DNA of 64,000 nucleotides from Theobroma cacao (taxonomy: Eukaryota > Streptophyta > Magnoliopsida > Malvales > Malvaceae), in NCBI RefSeq assembly GCF_000208745.1, contig NC_030855.1, forward strand, positions 6,542,695 to 6,606,694, given 5' to 3'. The position numbers were made by a program, and so were the translations under genes. The notes under the pieces are model-generated. The model saw only the letters and a list, made by a program, of their open reading frames with translations, made no database searches and was not told the origin of the DNA. This document shows, one piece after another, positions 47,101-60,421 of this stretch (its first letter is position 1; every line of letters starts with the position of its first letter).

Positions 47101-50100
47101 AATACAATCCCAAATATTTGTTTTAGAATGCAGCATAAAAATAAAAAAAAAATAAAAACACACTGACCGCTTGAAATAAGATTTTCAATGGCAACAACCA
47201 TCAATGGAGGACTATCACTCCTTAACACTTTGAGTGCATTCAGCAAAGAGATTATGGCCTTTTTCCAATATACAACAATGACCTTAAGTTGTGACTTTCC
47301 CCAGTCCATGAGATCATGAAGCCATTTGAAATCCATTAAATTCTGTAATGCCACTTTAAAATCTCCAAATGGTCTAACAAATGATGGACCAAGTCTTTCA
47401 AATAGAACAGGGAGGATCTCAAGCACACGAACACAAGTCATCTGAAAAGAAGGAAAATAATATCAACTATGTCTGCTAAATGAACTGAGCTATGATGCAT
47501 CTGACAGAAAAATTTAATGCTGAATCATATTTAAATTGTACATAAGAACCACCATCATCTGTTCTAATTCTGTTTTAGCAAAGAACTAGCCAGCAGTGCA
47601 TGTGCAAGGGCATATACACAAACACATGGACAGGCATGAACACACATAGGCAAGCACTCAAGATCAAACCTGTAATTGAATTGAACAAGGTCATACACAG
47701 AGAATTTGTAAGACCCAATACAGTTAGTCCAGAAAGAAGTAACTAGCTTCAGATGATGCCCATAGTAGTAATCATATGTCACATGCACTTCCATAATCAA
47801 GAATTCGTGAAAGAAACAAAGAGAACTGCAATAAAAATCCTATGATGATACCTGACAAAGACTGTAATCAATAAATGCCTTCCCTTCTATTAAGCACTTG
47901 CATATAGTTGGCCATGCAATTTCTGACAATAAGTAACAGAAATTTTCCCTTATTTTTAGGTCAATACTTGAGTGATTTCCGCCCATGGTTGTAGGCAAAG
48001 CATCAAAGCGTGGCTGCTTAAGAAATCCACCCTGCGAAGAGTACTTCATGATATTGGAGGCATTGGATGAGTTTTCTGCTATATCCGAATTAGGCAATTC
48101 CTCATCCGTAAGTAACTTGCGTAGAACAAAGAAAAAATGATGCAAAGTCTGAAACTTTAATAGAACAGTATCTAACTGAACCTGGAGAGAACAAGCAAAA
48201 AAACATCAAAACATGGTTTTTATACATGGAAATATATGAAGAGAACAACATCAGTAGAAGTTCATACTGATAATAAAGATGATGCCACTAGATCACTAAT
48301 GTGCTGTAATTTTACAGTGCATAACATGTAGGCTATTGCAAAAAGCCATTTCCAGAAAATGATCCTCTAATAAAGAGCAATCCATGCTGAGCAAATAATC
48401 AGTCTCCATGTCAACAATATCAAATAAACAAGAAAAGAAATTACAGCTGAAAGCTGACTGTGCTTCTTTTAGAACCTACTGAAACAAGAAGTTAACACTT
48501 ACCAGTTTCAAGGCATGCCTCAAGCCCAAATAAACAGCAGATAGAGAAAGACTATTGGAGCAAAGAAACTTCAAACCACAACCAAGACCCCGCGTATTTG
48601 AAACTTGCTCCAAGATACACTTGCCAAACTGCCTCACATTCTGCATCAGCAAAAATAACAAAGAAAGATAATAAATGAAGTTTATGTCTAAATCCTTCAT
48701 AGAAGTTTCTTCCTTAAGGCAGGAAAAAAAAAGGAACAGAGAACATATTTCATCACTCAACCTATATAATAAAGGTAATGTAAGTTGATCTATGAGATCT
48801 AGACCACAATTAGACATACATCATTAGGGTCAACAAGCAAGAGGATCAAGCTTTGACCCATCCTCGGTTCCCAAGTCCATTGCTTTCGAAGCTCCCCTTG
48901 CCCCATTCGCACCAAAAAATGTGCAGTTAACCTGTAAGCAAACACTCAGCATTAAAACCTGCGTTTCACTTGAAACATGGGTTTCCCAATAAAGATAACA
49001 ACTTGAAAACATATAACAGACATCGCTATAAAGTAAAAGACGTAGGAAAAAGTACAGACATGCTGCGAACCTCTTGAATGTCTTTAATAAAGGAAGACAC
49101 ATTGTAATCAATCTTATTGAGTTTTTAGATTCCTTCCCTCCACCATCATCAGAACCTGTTGGTAACTTCCATCCAAATGTAGAGGAGATTTCTGCAGCAG
49201 AAGATGAAAGCCAACCTCTAACATCAAGAGCCACTTCTGCACTATTCTCAGGCTCTACCATAGGGAAACAAGATCGAGCCCATAATACAGCCTTGGAAAA
49301 TGATATTGGGAGAAGTGGAGGATCAATGTCAACTAGAACATCAATCCACAACATGGGAACGCACATCCACTCTCTATACTCCTGAGAAGTAATTTGGCTC
49401 TGGGCACTGAATTCACTCCAACAACTCATATTTTTTCCTTCAATAACCTGAGTAAATGGAAGGTCATTATCTTCTTCCTCATCATCTAGTTCAATACAAA
49501 TGCTTTTCCCAATACTACTAGCAGTGCTGCAATTCAGCATTGAAGTTATTAGGGCAGCAGCATCAGACACAAGAATGGTTTGTACTAGATCAAAGGCAGG
49601 CTGCTGCAGGGAACTGTGGAGTGAAGAATCCTTCAAACAAGACACAAGCGAAGGACCCCTGTCCAGTATGATTGCTCAAATATCAGTCATATAAATCTGT
49701 TCCTTCGCAAAATCCCTTAACCATAATGAAACAAATATGTCGTGCATAAATATATACGTGTGGGAGTGTAGAGACAAGTTAATGCATCCATATATATCAG
49801 TAAATTATGTCCATCAACTAGATTTCCAAAATGCCTAAGAACAAGTATCAAACCTACAAGCTCCACAGAATGAACTTTTTTCCTCCAGTAAAAGAGGTGG
49901 TATTTAGTTTCAAACACACTCATAGAAAGTAAGCTCCATCTAATGTCAGTAGGAAATTGAACAAGCGAATGTATGCCTCTTATTTTATCCCTGGCCAAGA
50001 ATAACTGAGGTCAAACTTGTACAACCATAATGCTTCAGCTAATACAAATGTCATTCTCTTCTACCAATATTTATGTTCATCTGATACGGTCTTGGCCCTC

Positions 50101-53100
50101 AAATCCTTTTCTCTGACATCTCAGCATGCTAATACTTAAATAACGACATTTCATACATCTCCACACCCTTGATTCCTAAACAAAGGTTTGAAAATTAGCA
50201 TGATACAAATATGCAATAACACATACCAAATATGTGCACATTCAAAAGGAGGGCACGGTGGATTCATCTTGTAGCCTCGGTGTATGATAAGAAGAGCAAT
50301 CTGAAAATACAACCTTGTAATAAGTAGCAAAAAAAAAAAATGAACCAAGACAAAACAAACTATACAAGAGAAAATAAGAAAGCATAAAGCATTGCTATCC
50401 TCCATAATCTAGAATACAGTAAGAACCTTGCAGGCTGTTTTTCTTGTTAAAACACTGAAGTTACTGCTCACAGGAACTTGATGGAGAAGAAAATAAAGGA
50501 AATGCCTGCGTTGCTTTTCATGTTCCCCATCTTGCAAAGCTTCAAGTGACTAAAATATATAAATAGTGCAAATTAACAACTTTATAACAACTATATATTC
50601 TGCAAAGTTAGTATCAAATGAAAAATAAGAAAACAACATGCCTGTAGAAATGGCTGGAAAAGATCAAAAATATCTTTATGTATCTTCTCGTTTCTAGTGT
50701 GAAAACACTGACCCAACAACGTGTTGCGCATCACACGTGGAGATAACGTAGACCGCAGCCAAAGCTTACAACCTTAAAGAAAGCGGAAAAACAAAAGGAA
50801 AACTCAGGTTTGACAGGGAGCAGTATGAATGCCAAAGACCAAAAAAAAAGGTGAATCCAACATTACACATACATCAACCTAGATAACAAAAAGAGGAAAA
50901 AAAAAGGCTCATACCAAGCATTTTGAAGAGTTCTTTTAAGCAACTAACAGCATGGGAAAACTCAGGCGAATCACCGCTGATGTGATTGAGCACAATATCA
51001 AAAAAGATGGGATAGCGCTCCAGTATTCCCTCTTCAAAAGCTGGAGGTTCCAAGAACTCAAGCCTTCATTTGCACAGAAAGAAACATAAGATTGCAAAAA
51101 ACAAAAAAAAAAAAAGTTATACAAGTTCAAAAATTTAACCCTACTTCCTTACAATGATGTGATCCCAAGCCATATGGGTAACCGGTCCAGCTGTGCCCTT
51201 GTCCTTGAAGTCTCTATAGTTGAAGGCAATACTTCATTCTCCAAAGAGCCAATGAATTTTTTAAGCAAAGGTTGCAAAGGTTCCAAGTCTGTTGCTCTTC
51301 TACATACAAACAGAATAAGTTTAAGGAAATAAAATGTGATAAAATAAAATAATCTAAACCTTAGTTCAAAATGTTATGCAGCTATCAGCATTGTCAAGTA
51401 TTCAAGGGATTATATGCATAAGAGGGGGGAAAAGATATAAAAACTCCTGATGACATACAGAAGATTGCAGATTGCACGACATGCAATAAAAGGATACCAT
51501 TTAATGGTTTTCTACGAATCCAGACAATAATTCCACATTAGCATATAAAATAAAATCATGAATCAAGACAAATTCTACAAAGTCCTTGGCCTACTAAGAA
51601 AGTATCCACAAAGTTCAGACAATATAGCATTTCATTGCTCATTTATTCATAGAAGTAAACCAAATAAGTAAGTTTAAATGGAAATATGTTAAACTAGTGG
51701 AGACAATCTCTAGTCACTTGCTCGTAACCTTATGCAACCTAATTTCTTCCATCTAGTAGCACACGACTTAATAGGTGTTTGAATACACATATGAGCACAT
51801 CAAAATTCCAATGGATATCCAAAACAAATGCATTAATGTAAAACCTCGAGGGGGAAAAAAAAGCAACAACTAAACCCCAACTCCATCTTGTCAAATTTCA
51901 ACACCATGCCAACCAGCCGTATGACAAAAGAAAACAACATTATCAGCATATTTACAAAATGGTGACACTTAAATGTCACCACTTAAACTGCCCAAAAAAA
52001 TCAGAAGAAAAAGAAGAGGGGAAAATGAACATAATAGGATTGGGCAATAGAAAGAAACAGTACCTCAATTTTCCCATAGATCTAGCTAAACGATGACCAA
52101 CAGTCCGCACTCTTCTATTGAAAAAAAGCAATGCATAAACACCCTGAAAAATCATGTTATCTTGATGAGGTAGAAAGCAAAATGAAAATTTAAAGGCAGA
52201 AAAGAAGGTGCACAAACAACTTGCCAGTAAAATACCGGAAACTGTTGATGCCCAGCCAAAGCCAGTTCATGCATATTATCCACTGCCTCAATAAATCTTT
52301 CAAATTCTATAAACAAGGACTGATCATCTAATAGGACAGGAAACATCAGAACCTGTGATCAAATAAACAGTAAACAAACAACAAGGTGCAATCAGCATAA
52401 GATCAGTAAAAAAACAATATATATATATATCAGATAGCTATCAACTCAGCCAGAAGTTGTCATAACAAGATGAGATAAGTAACTCTTAGCCACTTTGATC
52501 ATTGAAAGCAACTTGGCAAGCTTTATCCAACCCAACCTGAACTCTAAGGTGTATGGCTCTCTTTACTTGGTAACTTTTCAAAAAATATATATATTCCATT
52601 GAGAATTATGCTGCATATCCAACTCTTTAAATAATTTATGCCAAAAATGAGTGTAATTCAGGATAGAAAAACAACTGCTTCCAGAGTATTAGATAAGATC
52701 CAAATACTATCAATAAATCATTAACATGGCATAACAAGTGTACAAAATGCAAATGCTATTAGGCTAAATGCTCAATGCTTGTTGCCCAAAACAAAGTAAT
52801 GAGATTGTGTTAAATTAAGCTCTACAAAGGAGCAAAGGCATTCCACATAACCCGAAAAACAATTGATTTTTCATGGGAGAAGTCACAATGAACCATCAGA
52901 AAACAATTTTTTTAACTGGAGGAGAAAACAGGGGGCACTAGTAATCGTTCACCATATGCCTTCTGCTTGTTCCTATAATCAAGAAAACTCTAATGCATAA
53001 AGCCAATACCCAAAAGAAATAGAAAAAAGAGACTAAAAAACAGTGCCCTTCAGGAAATTAGTATGATTTCAAATTGTCAAATTTAAGTACCAAAAAGAAA

Positions 53101-55010
53101 AAATGAGACAACATGTAACTATACCTCATACATGAGGTTGACAACCTCAGCATTATCACATACAGGATCATACTCCTGTCGCACCAATCTTTCATTTATC
53201 TCTCTCAAATGTTGCGTCACCCTTTCCTCATCAAGGTTCCGCAATACATCAAGAAGGGGGCCTATGGAGCACAACTCATATTCTATGCTATACATCTCCT
53301 GGGCTTGATGATGCTGAGAAACACATTGGATGCAATGACGCATTTCCTCAGAGATCCTTTTCCACAGAAGCCTGAGAGGAGAATCATTGCATTCATCTTT
53401 GAAATAATTGTAGAAAGTTTCCAAGAGAGGGCCCATTATGTCCCAAGAGCCGCACCAGATATGACTTTCCTTTGGCAAACTTATCAAGAAACTAAATGCA
53501 TCTCCAAACCTGACATAAACAATCAAAAAAGAAAAATAAAATATCCCTGCCTCGCTAACTTTTAAAGGCAATAAACCATGAAGGAATCAAATATATTTAT
53601 GGATAAATATGAGTCTGGCAAAGTACTAGCAATTTCCTTAATATATAGGAATGCAAGGAAAATAAAATAATGTATGAGGAAGCTCAAAAGGTGAACCTTC
53701 ACATTGATAGAAAGTGTTGTATTCAGTAACTAGAAATCTTTAGCTATCCAAAATACAATATCACCTCAGTGATGTTGGCAACAATAATTCAAAGTTAAAT
53801 AGAAAATCACATTAACATACATAGAAGTGTATAATTTGTGGGTTTAATTCACTTTACTTGGAAAGAAATAGAAGTGCATAGAAAAACAAGTAGTTGAGAC
53901 CTTTTATTTTTGGGACAAAAGATAGTTATATTCATAATTGAAACCAAAACAACTAAAGTATAATTGTTATAAAAAGGGAAAGGAACTAAAACACATCCTA
54001 ACATGATTTGTATATAGCACATTAAAATGGAAATCATGTTTTATGTTATAACGCTGACACTTACAAACAACAATTTTTCAAATTAAACAAAAGCAAAATA
54101 CTGCATTCCTCTTCTTTTCAGAAGGACATGATTTAATAGCTACTTAACTTTATTAATTAGAATCAGGAAAACAAAATGGATCTCAGCTAGTCAAGGTTCC
54201 ATTTGATTGTTACATTGCTACTTGCTTTTTGTTTCATAAAAAAGTAACTAGAAAGAAGCAAAAAATAGAAAATAAAACTATAGTTGATTAAAAAATAAAT
54301 AATTAACTAATAAATATACCAACTCTTAACACAATTATAACTATTCTATATAAAAGATAATTATACTCTTTGTTCTCAAAAGAAGATTAAAATTTTAAGC
54401 ATTAGTTCTTCAAAGAAAATTGTTTGCTTTTATATCCAATTACGGGTTTGAAAGCAAAAAGCAAGTAGCAGAAGTAATAACGAAGAAAGAGTACAGAATG
54501 AATCTTAATTCTAGAATTTCTCTACGAACTTTAACCATTAAACAACAGAAGATTTAAAAATAAAAAAATTCCAAAAAAATATTTAAAAAAATTCCTTATT
54601 TTTCTCTTTAGAAGACTTGACTTTTGGCCATTGTCTGTCCAATCAAAAACTGAAATGTCATTCCAAAGCTTTCCTTGATAAACATTGTCTGTTCAGTGGA
54701 AAGAAACAAAGAATTGAAAGCAAAACAATTTACTAAGCTCCCTTCATTTCCAAGAAAAAAAGTAGAAAGAAATAAAATAAATTTTTTGAACTGATTGCAC
54801 AAGAAACTACGATCGTACATTTTTAAATTTTCATTTCTAAAAGGAAATAAACAGTAAGGGAAAGAAAGAGAGAAAGAACAACCATTCTTCTTTGCGCTTG
54901 TGAAGACGACGGCGTACAGAAGGATCGGTATCGTCGTTTTCTTCTTCCTCTTCTTCGATGCCTCTCCATCGATCCAACAACTCTCTTTTCGACAAAATCT
55001 TCTTCGTCAT
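38138..55010 (-). CDS. SEN1: SEN1-type superfamily 1B helicase, 21 exons, 2347 aa
   Basis: Sen1/senataxin-type helicases unwind RNA and RNA-DNA hybrids in the nucleus, acting in transcription termination, RNA processing and R-loop removal. Exons, 5' to 3' on the minus strand: 54883-55010, 53125-53509, 52236-52352, 52064-52143, 51153-51299, 50915-51063, 50642-50772, 50427-50549, 50227-50300, 49071-49658, 48820-48931, 48503-48640, 47852-48181, 47168-47441, 45450-46711, 43728-44127, 42662-43596, 42499-42564, 42276-42401, 39470-39714, 38138-39371. Phase is kept at every junction; the total is 7044 bases. The long N-terminal part (about 1-900) matches the Sen1 N-terminal region of plant homologues. 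Helicase motifs: GPPGTGKT 1477-1484, DEAA 1787-1790, GDPKQLPA 1815-1822, YRMHPE from 1856, VDGFQGRE 1981-1988, NVALTRAK 2022-2029. Residues 950-1200 and 2050-2347 are polar, Lys/Ser-rich and probably disordered. One intron starts with GC. Start chosen because MTKKILSKRELLDRWRGIEE fits homologues. Confidence 0.95.
40067..40126. repeat. G18 homopolymer flanked by GA repeats (intronic)
   Basis: Eighteen G in a row at 40081-40098 (C run in the transcript), preceded by GGAAGAGAGAGA and followed by a (GA)n tract near 40112-40126. The exact length is likely to vary and is hard to sequence. Confidence 0.9.
41775..42195. repeat. Diverged direct repeat in intron 19
   Basis: Blocks ATAGCTACAGCAAACCTA and ATAGCAACAGCTAACTAT, each followed by a TCTTTTGCA(G/T)CCTAAAA.TCTTAACC block, are about 265 bases apart. 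A CTTAACACATGA.CA..CATTTCCAT(G/C)G motif occurs three times (about 41848, 41909 and 42108). Confidence 0.65.
50550..50641 (-). other. GC-AG intron of the helicase gene
   Basis: The 92-base intron between exons 7 and 8 begins CAG|GCATGT and ends TTTTAG. With this GC donor the protein reads FQPFLQ-SLEALQDGEHEKQ without a break. The nearby GT dinucleotides would shift frame into a TGA. GC-AG introns make up roughly 1% of plant introns. Confidence 0.8.
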
Positions 55011-55077
55011 TTTCCAAACTAATTTTCCTATGATCGATAATAAAAATCCAAAAAATTATCAAAGATTTATCGCAGCT

Positions 55078-55125
55078 TTTATCATTATTATTATTATCAT
55101 TATTATTACTATTATTATTACCATG
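55078..55125. repeat. ATT trinucleotide repeat in the helicase 5' leader region
   Basis: Imperfect (ATT)n, about 70-115 bases upstream of the helicase start codon on the minus strand, so probably within the 5' UTR or promoter. Confidence 0.85.
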
Positions 55126-55324
55126 AACTCCGCAGTTGAAAAGTTGCAAAACAATGTTAATAGCAATGAGAATTTTAGGGTTTTTCCGATTGGACAGGCA
55201 AAAGCCAGCGCCCTCAGCAAAGGAAAAGGAGACGCTGCTATCTTATAGGTAGGCTCCACGACGTCGTGTTTAACTAACTAGTTTCGCGCCTCTAGAAGAT
55301 TATACTATACCGTACGATTTTTGA

Positions 55325-55326
<2 letters not shown>

Positions 55327-55366
<40 letters not shown>
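55327..55366. repeat. TA microsatellite upstream of the helicase gene
   Basis: About 20 TA units starting roughly 320 bases upstream of the start codon (minus sense). Confidence 0.9.
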
Positions 55367-55368
<2 letters not shown>

Positions 55369-55369
55369 A

Positions 55370-56396
55370 TGGTAAATTAGGCAATAAGTTTCTTTGTTAA
55401 GATAAAGTGGTGATTTAATCCTTATATAATAATTTATAAAAACTTAATTTTTGTTTTTTAAAATTAATAATTTTAGTCCAATTGTTAATAATGTTAAAAT
55501 TTTTTCTATTATTTATGATGATATGATATTTTCTTATTAATGTGACATTAAATATGATGATATATTAACGATGATTTGGTATTTTTAATCTATTTCACGA
55601 CGTTCTTTTCACTACTTTAAATTATGAAATATAAAAAAATTCAATTTTTTTGTCTTCTAGACTCTTTCTCAAAATCGTACTTTTGACCTATTTTTTTTCT
55701 AATCTTGCTTAAAATCATTAGCTTACATTGAATAATTCCACAACTACAATTATAAAATCCATATTATTGTTTAGTCATGTCATATCACATTACCATTACA
55801 TTATTTGTAAAATGTCACATCATCATTGTCATGTTATTAGATTCAATGTTATATCAACAAAAAATGTCACATCAACACAATTAATAGAAAAGTTTTAACA
55901 CATTGGATTAACATTGTCAATTTTGATAAGTATGAAGACTTAATTTTTACAAATTATTGTATAGGAACAAAATCCATTACTTTGATAAAGTACAGGGACT
56001 AATTACATAATTTGACCTATATTTTAAGAGAGTATATTTGATTTGTCAGGTGATTAAAAAAATGTCATTAGTTAAAATTAAAAATTTCCAGATCTTAATA
56101 ATAACTGTGTAAAAGGGTTCTTTGTGAAAGGGAGAGGAAGTGTCGTAAACAAATAAAAGGGTATATCGGTGCTATTCTTGAAGTATTGAGTTGCATGATA
56201 TGTGAAAGAAAATAGGTAAAGAACAAGTTGAGAATTAGGGAGTAAAAAGAACTAGAGAGAAGTTCTGGATGGAATGTGGTACTAGCTTTAGAAAAAATCG
56301 TCCAATGAATTGTGAAGGCTTTATATATAATGTCAAAAGAGATAGTTACTCAATATTAGGCTTTAATACACGTCATGAATAGCGTTATTAAGAAAA
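55370..56396. other. AT-rich intergenic region
   Basis: No frame of note. Bases 55380-56000 contain partly mirrored text (TAGGCAATAAG, GTCCAATTGTTAA, and later ACACATTGGATTAAC, GACTAATTACATAATTTGACC), which suggests an old non-autonomous TIR element, but the ends are not clean. Confidence 0.35.
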
Positions 56397-57657
56397 ACTT
56401 GTGTAATAACCCATCCTAATTGACATTTGGATTAATGTATCATGTATCTACATTGTATCAAAGTATAACAAATAGGCCTTTTGAGTTAATAAAAAAATTA
56501 ATTGGGACCAAACCCTAGTCTTATGCTAGGGTTTATTAGAATATAAACTAGGGTTAATATAAATACGTCACTTGAGTTTGGCAATCACTTTTCATTTGGT
56601 TTAGAAAACAAATGTTTTAAAGTAAATTTCACAAAAAATCTCTCTATGATAAGACTTGGGGATTTTCAAGAGCAAGATTGGAGAACAAAAATTAAAAGAC
56701 ACTCTGGATTAATCATTACAAGGTGAGTAAAACCCTCTTTTAAATCAAAGAAAAATATTTGATTGATTTAGAAGAATTTGGATTGAAATTGAAAAGGAAA
56801 ATCTACTTCATGCACTGTCCCATCACTTTGAGTTTGATTATGAAATGATTTATGGAGTTTCACTAGTTGAGTTATATATGATTGGAAAGTTACATTAGCC
56901 TATTTTCTAATGAACTAAATAGAAGTGGATAATGAGTTTCCAATGTAAAAATATTTTTTTTTTTTTTAAAAGACGGTGCAACGTACCTAGCAACAATGCT
57001 AAGGGAAATTTCAAAAATTTTCTGCACTTTTCTTACAATGAACTAAGTTTTGAGATTTATATGGATAGAAAGTTTATTAAGTCTAGTTTCCAAAGCATTA
57101 AATGAATCTCGATTTCGAGTTTCATAGCTTAAGATATGGTTATTTTAGTGAATGATGTGCAAGCTATCCAAATTTCTAATTTAGAAGAGTTTGGATTATT
57201 TTGTATGGTTTCAGGTGATAAATAGATTTTAGAGAGTTAGATTGTCTCTAATATGTTTAAATAATTATTATTAGCCATTTGATTATTTTGGAAGGAAGCG
57301 AGTTTGTTAGAATGAAGGTAAGTATATCCTCACACACTTTACCTGTTTCGAAACTATCATATATGTATATTTCTTAAAAGAACCAAACGTTTTATTTCAT
57401 TATTTTCAATATATGAAAATAGGGTCAAGCATATGATTATTTTCTATTTTGGGTGAAATAATATGATGAAAATGGATTTATGAATGATTTGATTTATACA
57501 CATGACAAACATTGTTTAATGAATGTTTTAATTTATTTATATGATGAAAATCAATTAATGAATGAAATGAAATCCTTTATCATTTTTAAAGAATGTTTTA
57601 AGAGCTATGAAATGATCCTTGGGAAGTGGGATAATTGACACCAGAACTAATTCTAAG

Positions 57658-57765
57658 GCTTTGCTAATGGGTTATAGTAGTCAACACATGGCCCTGCTAA
57701 CGCTTTGCTAATGGGTTATAGTAGTTCGCACATGGCCCTACTAATGAGTTACAATAGTTAGTAAT
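57658..57765 (+). repeat. 44-bp tandem repeat (about 2.5 copies) in LTR B
   Basis: GCTTTGCTAATGGGTTATAG starts at 57658 and 57702, each continued by TAGT..CACATGGCCCT; a third partial copy starts near 57740 (CTAATGAGTTACAATAG). Confidence 0.88.
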
Positions 57766-60268
57766 GATCATGAGAACGATTTGTTGATACAGTCATGTCA
57801 TGGGTTAAAGTCGTGACCGTAGCTAAAGATGATGAGCTTTACGATTTTGAAATATTGAATCTATGATTTGCTTGAACAATATTTTAGGAATGATGTTTGA
57901 TGATCAATGATTTATAAACTTATAAAATTATTTGGTTTGAATATAATGAATCTGATTATTTCGAAAGCATAATTAATTGAAATGCTCTTGAATGAATTAT
58001 ATGATATATTGAAAATGATACTTGATTTAGTAGGGTATGTGTGGATATACTTGTTGAACCGTGGTTTGCTCATTTCTTTACTTACAGTTTTGCAAATGAC
58101 TAGAGATTGAAAGCTATAGAGTTATGGGAGCTAAGAGAACAATTTGAGAAATATACCTTAGTGTCAAGACATTGTTAGTTTTGTTGAAACTCTTATTATA
58201 TATAATTGATATTTAAGTTTTAGTTGTTTAATTTATTATCTTGGAGACTTTATTGAGATTGTAATAGATATTCATGACAATATGTTTGAACATAATTGTT
58301 AGTATGAATTCGATTGAGGTATTTTGTATGAATTTTAGATAAAAAGGCTTCGTATTACTTTGGGGCTTAATTTCGAAGTACGATGGTGTAGTACCCCATA
58401 CCTTGATATGGTGGCTAACAATGCTAGTTTTATATTTATTTTATGTTTTTAGAGGAGTAAGATCAAAAATAATTTCAATTGGTGAAGAAAGGTGCACAAT
58501 GGATTGTTGCTCTATTTGCATATGTTTCGGTTTTTCAAGTATATCTCCCACTACATAAGTCCAATGATATGATTTTTAGACCATTAGAAAGCTAAGAGGC
58601 AGGGCTACAACTTTGATGTTTACCACTTTGCCCAGTTCTGGAGCGAATGTAGTCAAAATCTTTGTTGAAGTGAAAGTATTGCGCTAGAGGAACAAAATTT
58701 GGCAGAACCTTTGAGCGACGCGACGCTGGAAATTGAGAGCCGCGACCCTCACCATATTTTCCACAATTAACAAGTTTATGGGACTTTGGAAGCTAGGGCT
58801 TTTGGGAGGCTATTCAAGGGGCCTTTTTAGAGGATCTTGGACCTTGTCTCAATGTTAAAAGAATAAAAAGATTGCACAAAGGATAAGAGTAAGATAAGTC
58901 ACCTTGTTAAGGGCATTATTATAATTGCATGAAAAATTGGATAAGTTTTGGCTATAAATATCTAATCTCCAGCAACTCTTCTTCATTTTTCCAGCAGCCT
59001 CTTCCAATTTTCAGCACCTTCTTCATCTTCCATGGGAGTTCCCTTCAAGCTTCCATAACTCTCTCAAGTTAGCCTCAATTTTCATGCTTTTGTGCACCTT
59101 TTCACAAAGTCCTTTGTGCTCTGTTACTCTTCCACCTTAAAACCCTCCAAAGTCTTACCTTAATACTTTCTCTCACCAGCTAGGTGTTTTAGAGAGAGAA
59201 GGAAAGAAAGGTGGAAGGCTTGGGTAGTGAGTGATTCAAGAGTAATTGAATAAATATCAAGTGGGTGTCAAGATTCAAGAAACATAAGGTAAGGATTTTT
59301 GTATTTTAAGTTCATGGTTGGTTAAATCCTTGGGAAAATGATGTGTGAATCATTTTGTGGTAGCTATGGTGACCATGGATGTGAGGAAATCATGAATTTT
59401 GTTGGGTGAAATTCAAGCTAAAACCAAGTGGTAAGCTTAATACTACAATTTGAAGCTTATGATTGGTTTAATATTGTGAGAATGATTATGTGCAGATGTA
59501 GTGTTATTGTGATGTCATAGGTATGGTTGGAAAGCAATTATATTGATTGGAAGTTTGGTGTGTAGATATGTGTTGTTAGGAACGGTTTAAAAGGTTATGC
59601 ATGTTGGTGTGCATGAATGAATATTAATATTATGCTTGGTGGCAACATATAAATGAGGATAGTGGTACATGTAGTCTTAGAAAATGTTGATGGAAGTAAA
59701 TTTATAGTTGCTGCCATATGTTAGGTAATTATTGTGGAAATAATGAATAAACTTGATAAATATCCTTAAACAAGATTTATATATGTGCTAGAGTCATAAA
59801 TAATTTGCCGGTATCTAAAATCTAAAGAATTATGCAAGTAAAGATAAAGGCCACTTTGGTACAGAATCTGTCAAGATATAAGTTAGTTGGATGAGGATTC
59901 ATGATTGAAGGAAAAAGAAAAGTAAAAATGGGGTACACTAAAAATATTGAATTTGGATTGTTGCTAGGAAGTACAAAAGTAAAGATAGTGTATGGTGGTG
60001 GCGTGCCGGAGGAAATAACGAGCGACCGGCAAGTAGAAATAGCTAGATACGCCTTTGAACTAATAGCGATGTAACATCCCGCTATTGTAAGGTGAGTGAA
60101 CTTGCATTAAAATGTTTTGGGTAAATGTATATATGTTTGAATGAACCACTTGAAATATTTAATTGATTTTTCTTCAAAATGCACACGAGAACAAGCCCTT
60201 GATGAACGTTTTTCTTATGTGTGTTGTGAAATGTGACTGTAATGAATCCACGTGCTTATATATCATGT

Positions 60269-60269
<1 letters not shown>

Positions 60270-60319
<50 letters not shown>

Positions 60320-60350
60320 ATATATNTATATATATATATATATAAATATA
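60270..60350. repeat. TA microsatellite with an undetermined base (N at 60326)
   Basis: Long alternating TA tract interrupted by one N. Its real length is unknown. Confidence 0.9.
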
Positions 60351-60421
60351 TATGTATATGTAAATATATGATTATATGATATGTATTGATAAGTAACATT
60401 GTGTGATAAATATAACCGTAT

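Noticed and set aside
48838..48946. Apparent frame reading VNCTFFGANGARGASKAMDL next to helicase exon 11.
   Set aside because: It is the wrong frame of exon 11; the phase-correct reading gives LTAHFLVRMGQGELRKQWTW, which agrees with the junctions on both sides.
54823..55149. 109-codon minus-strand frame rich in Asn and Arg, as a separate gene.
   Set aside because: It overlaps the first exon of the helicase in another frame; at most it is an upstream ORF.
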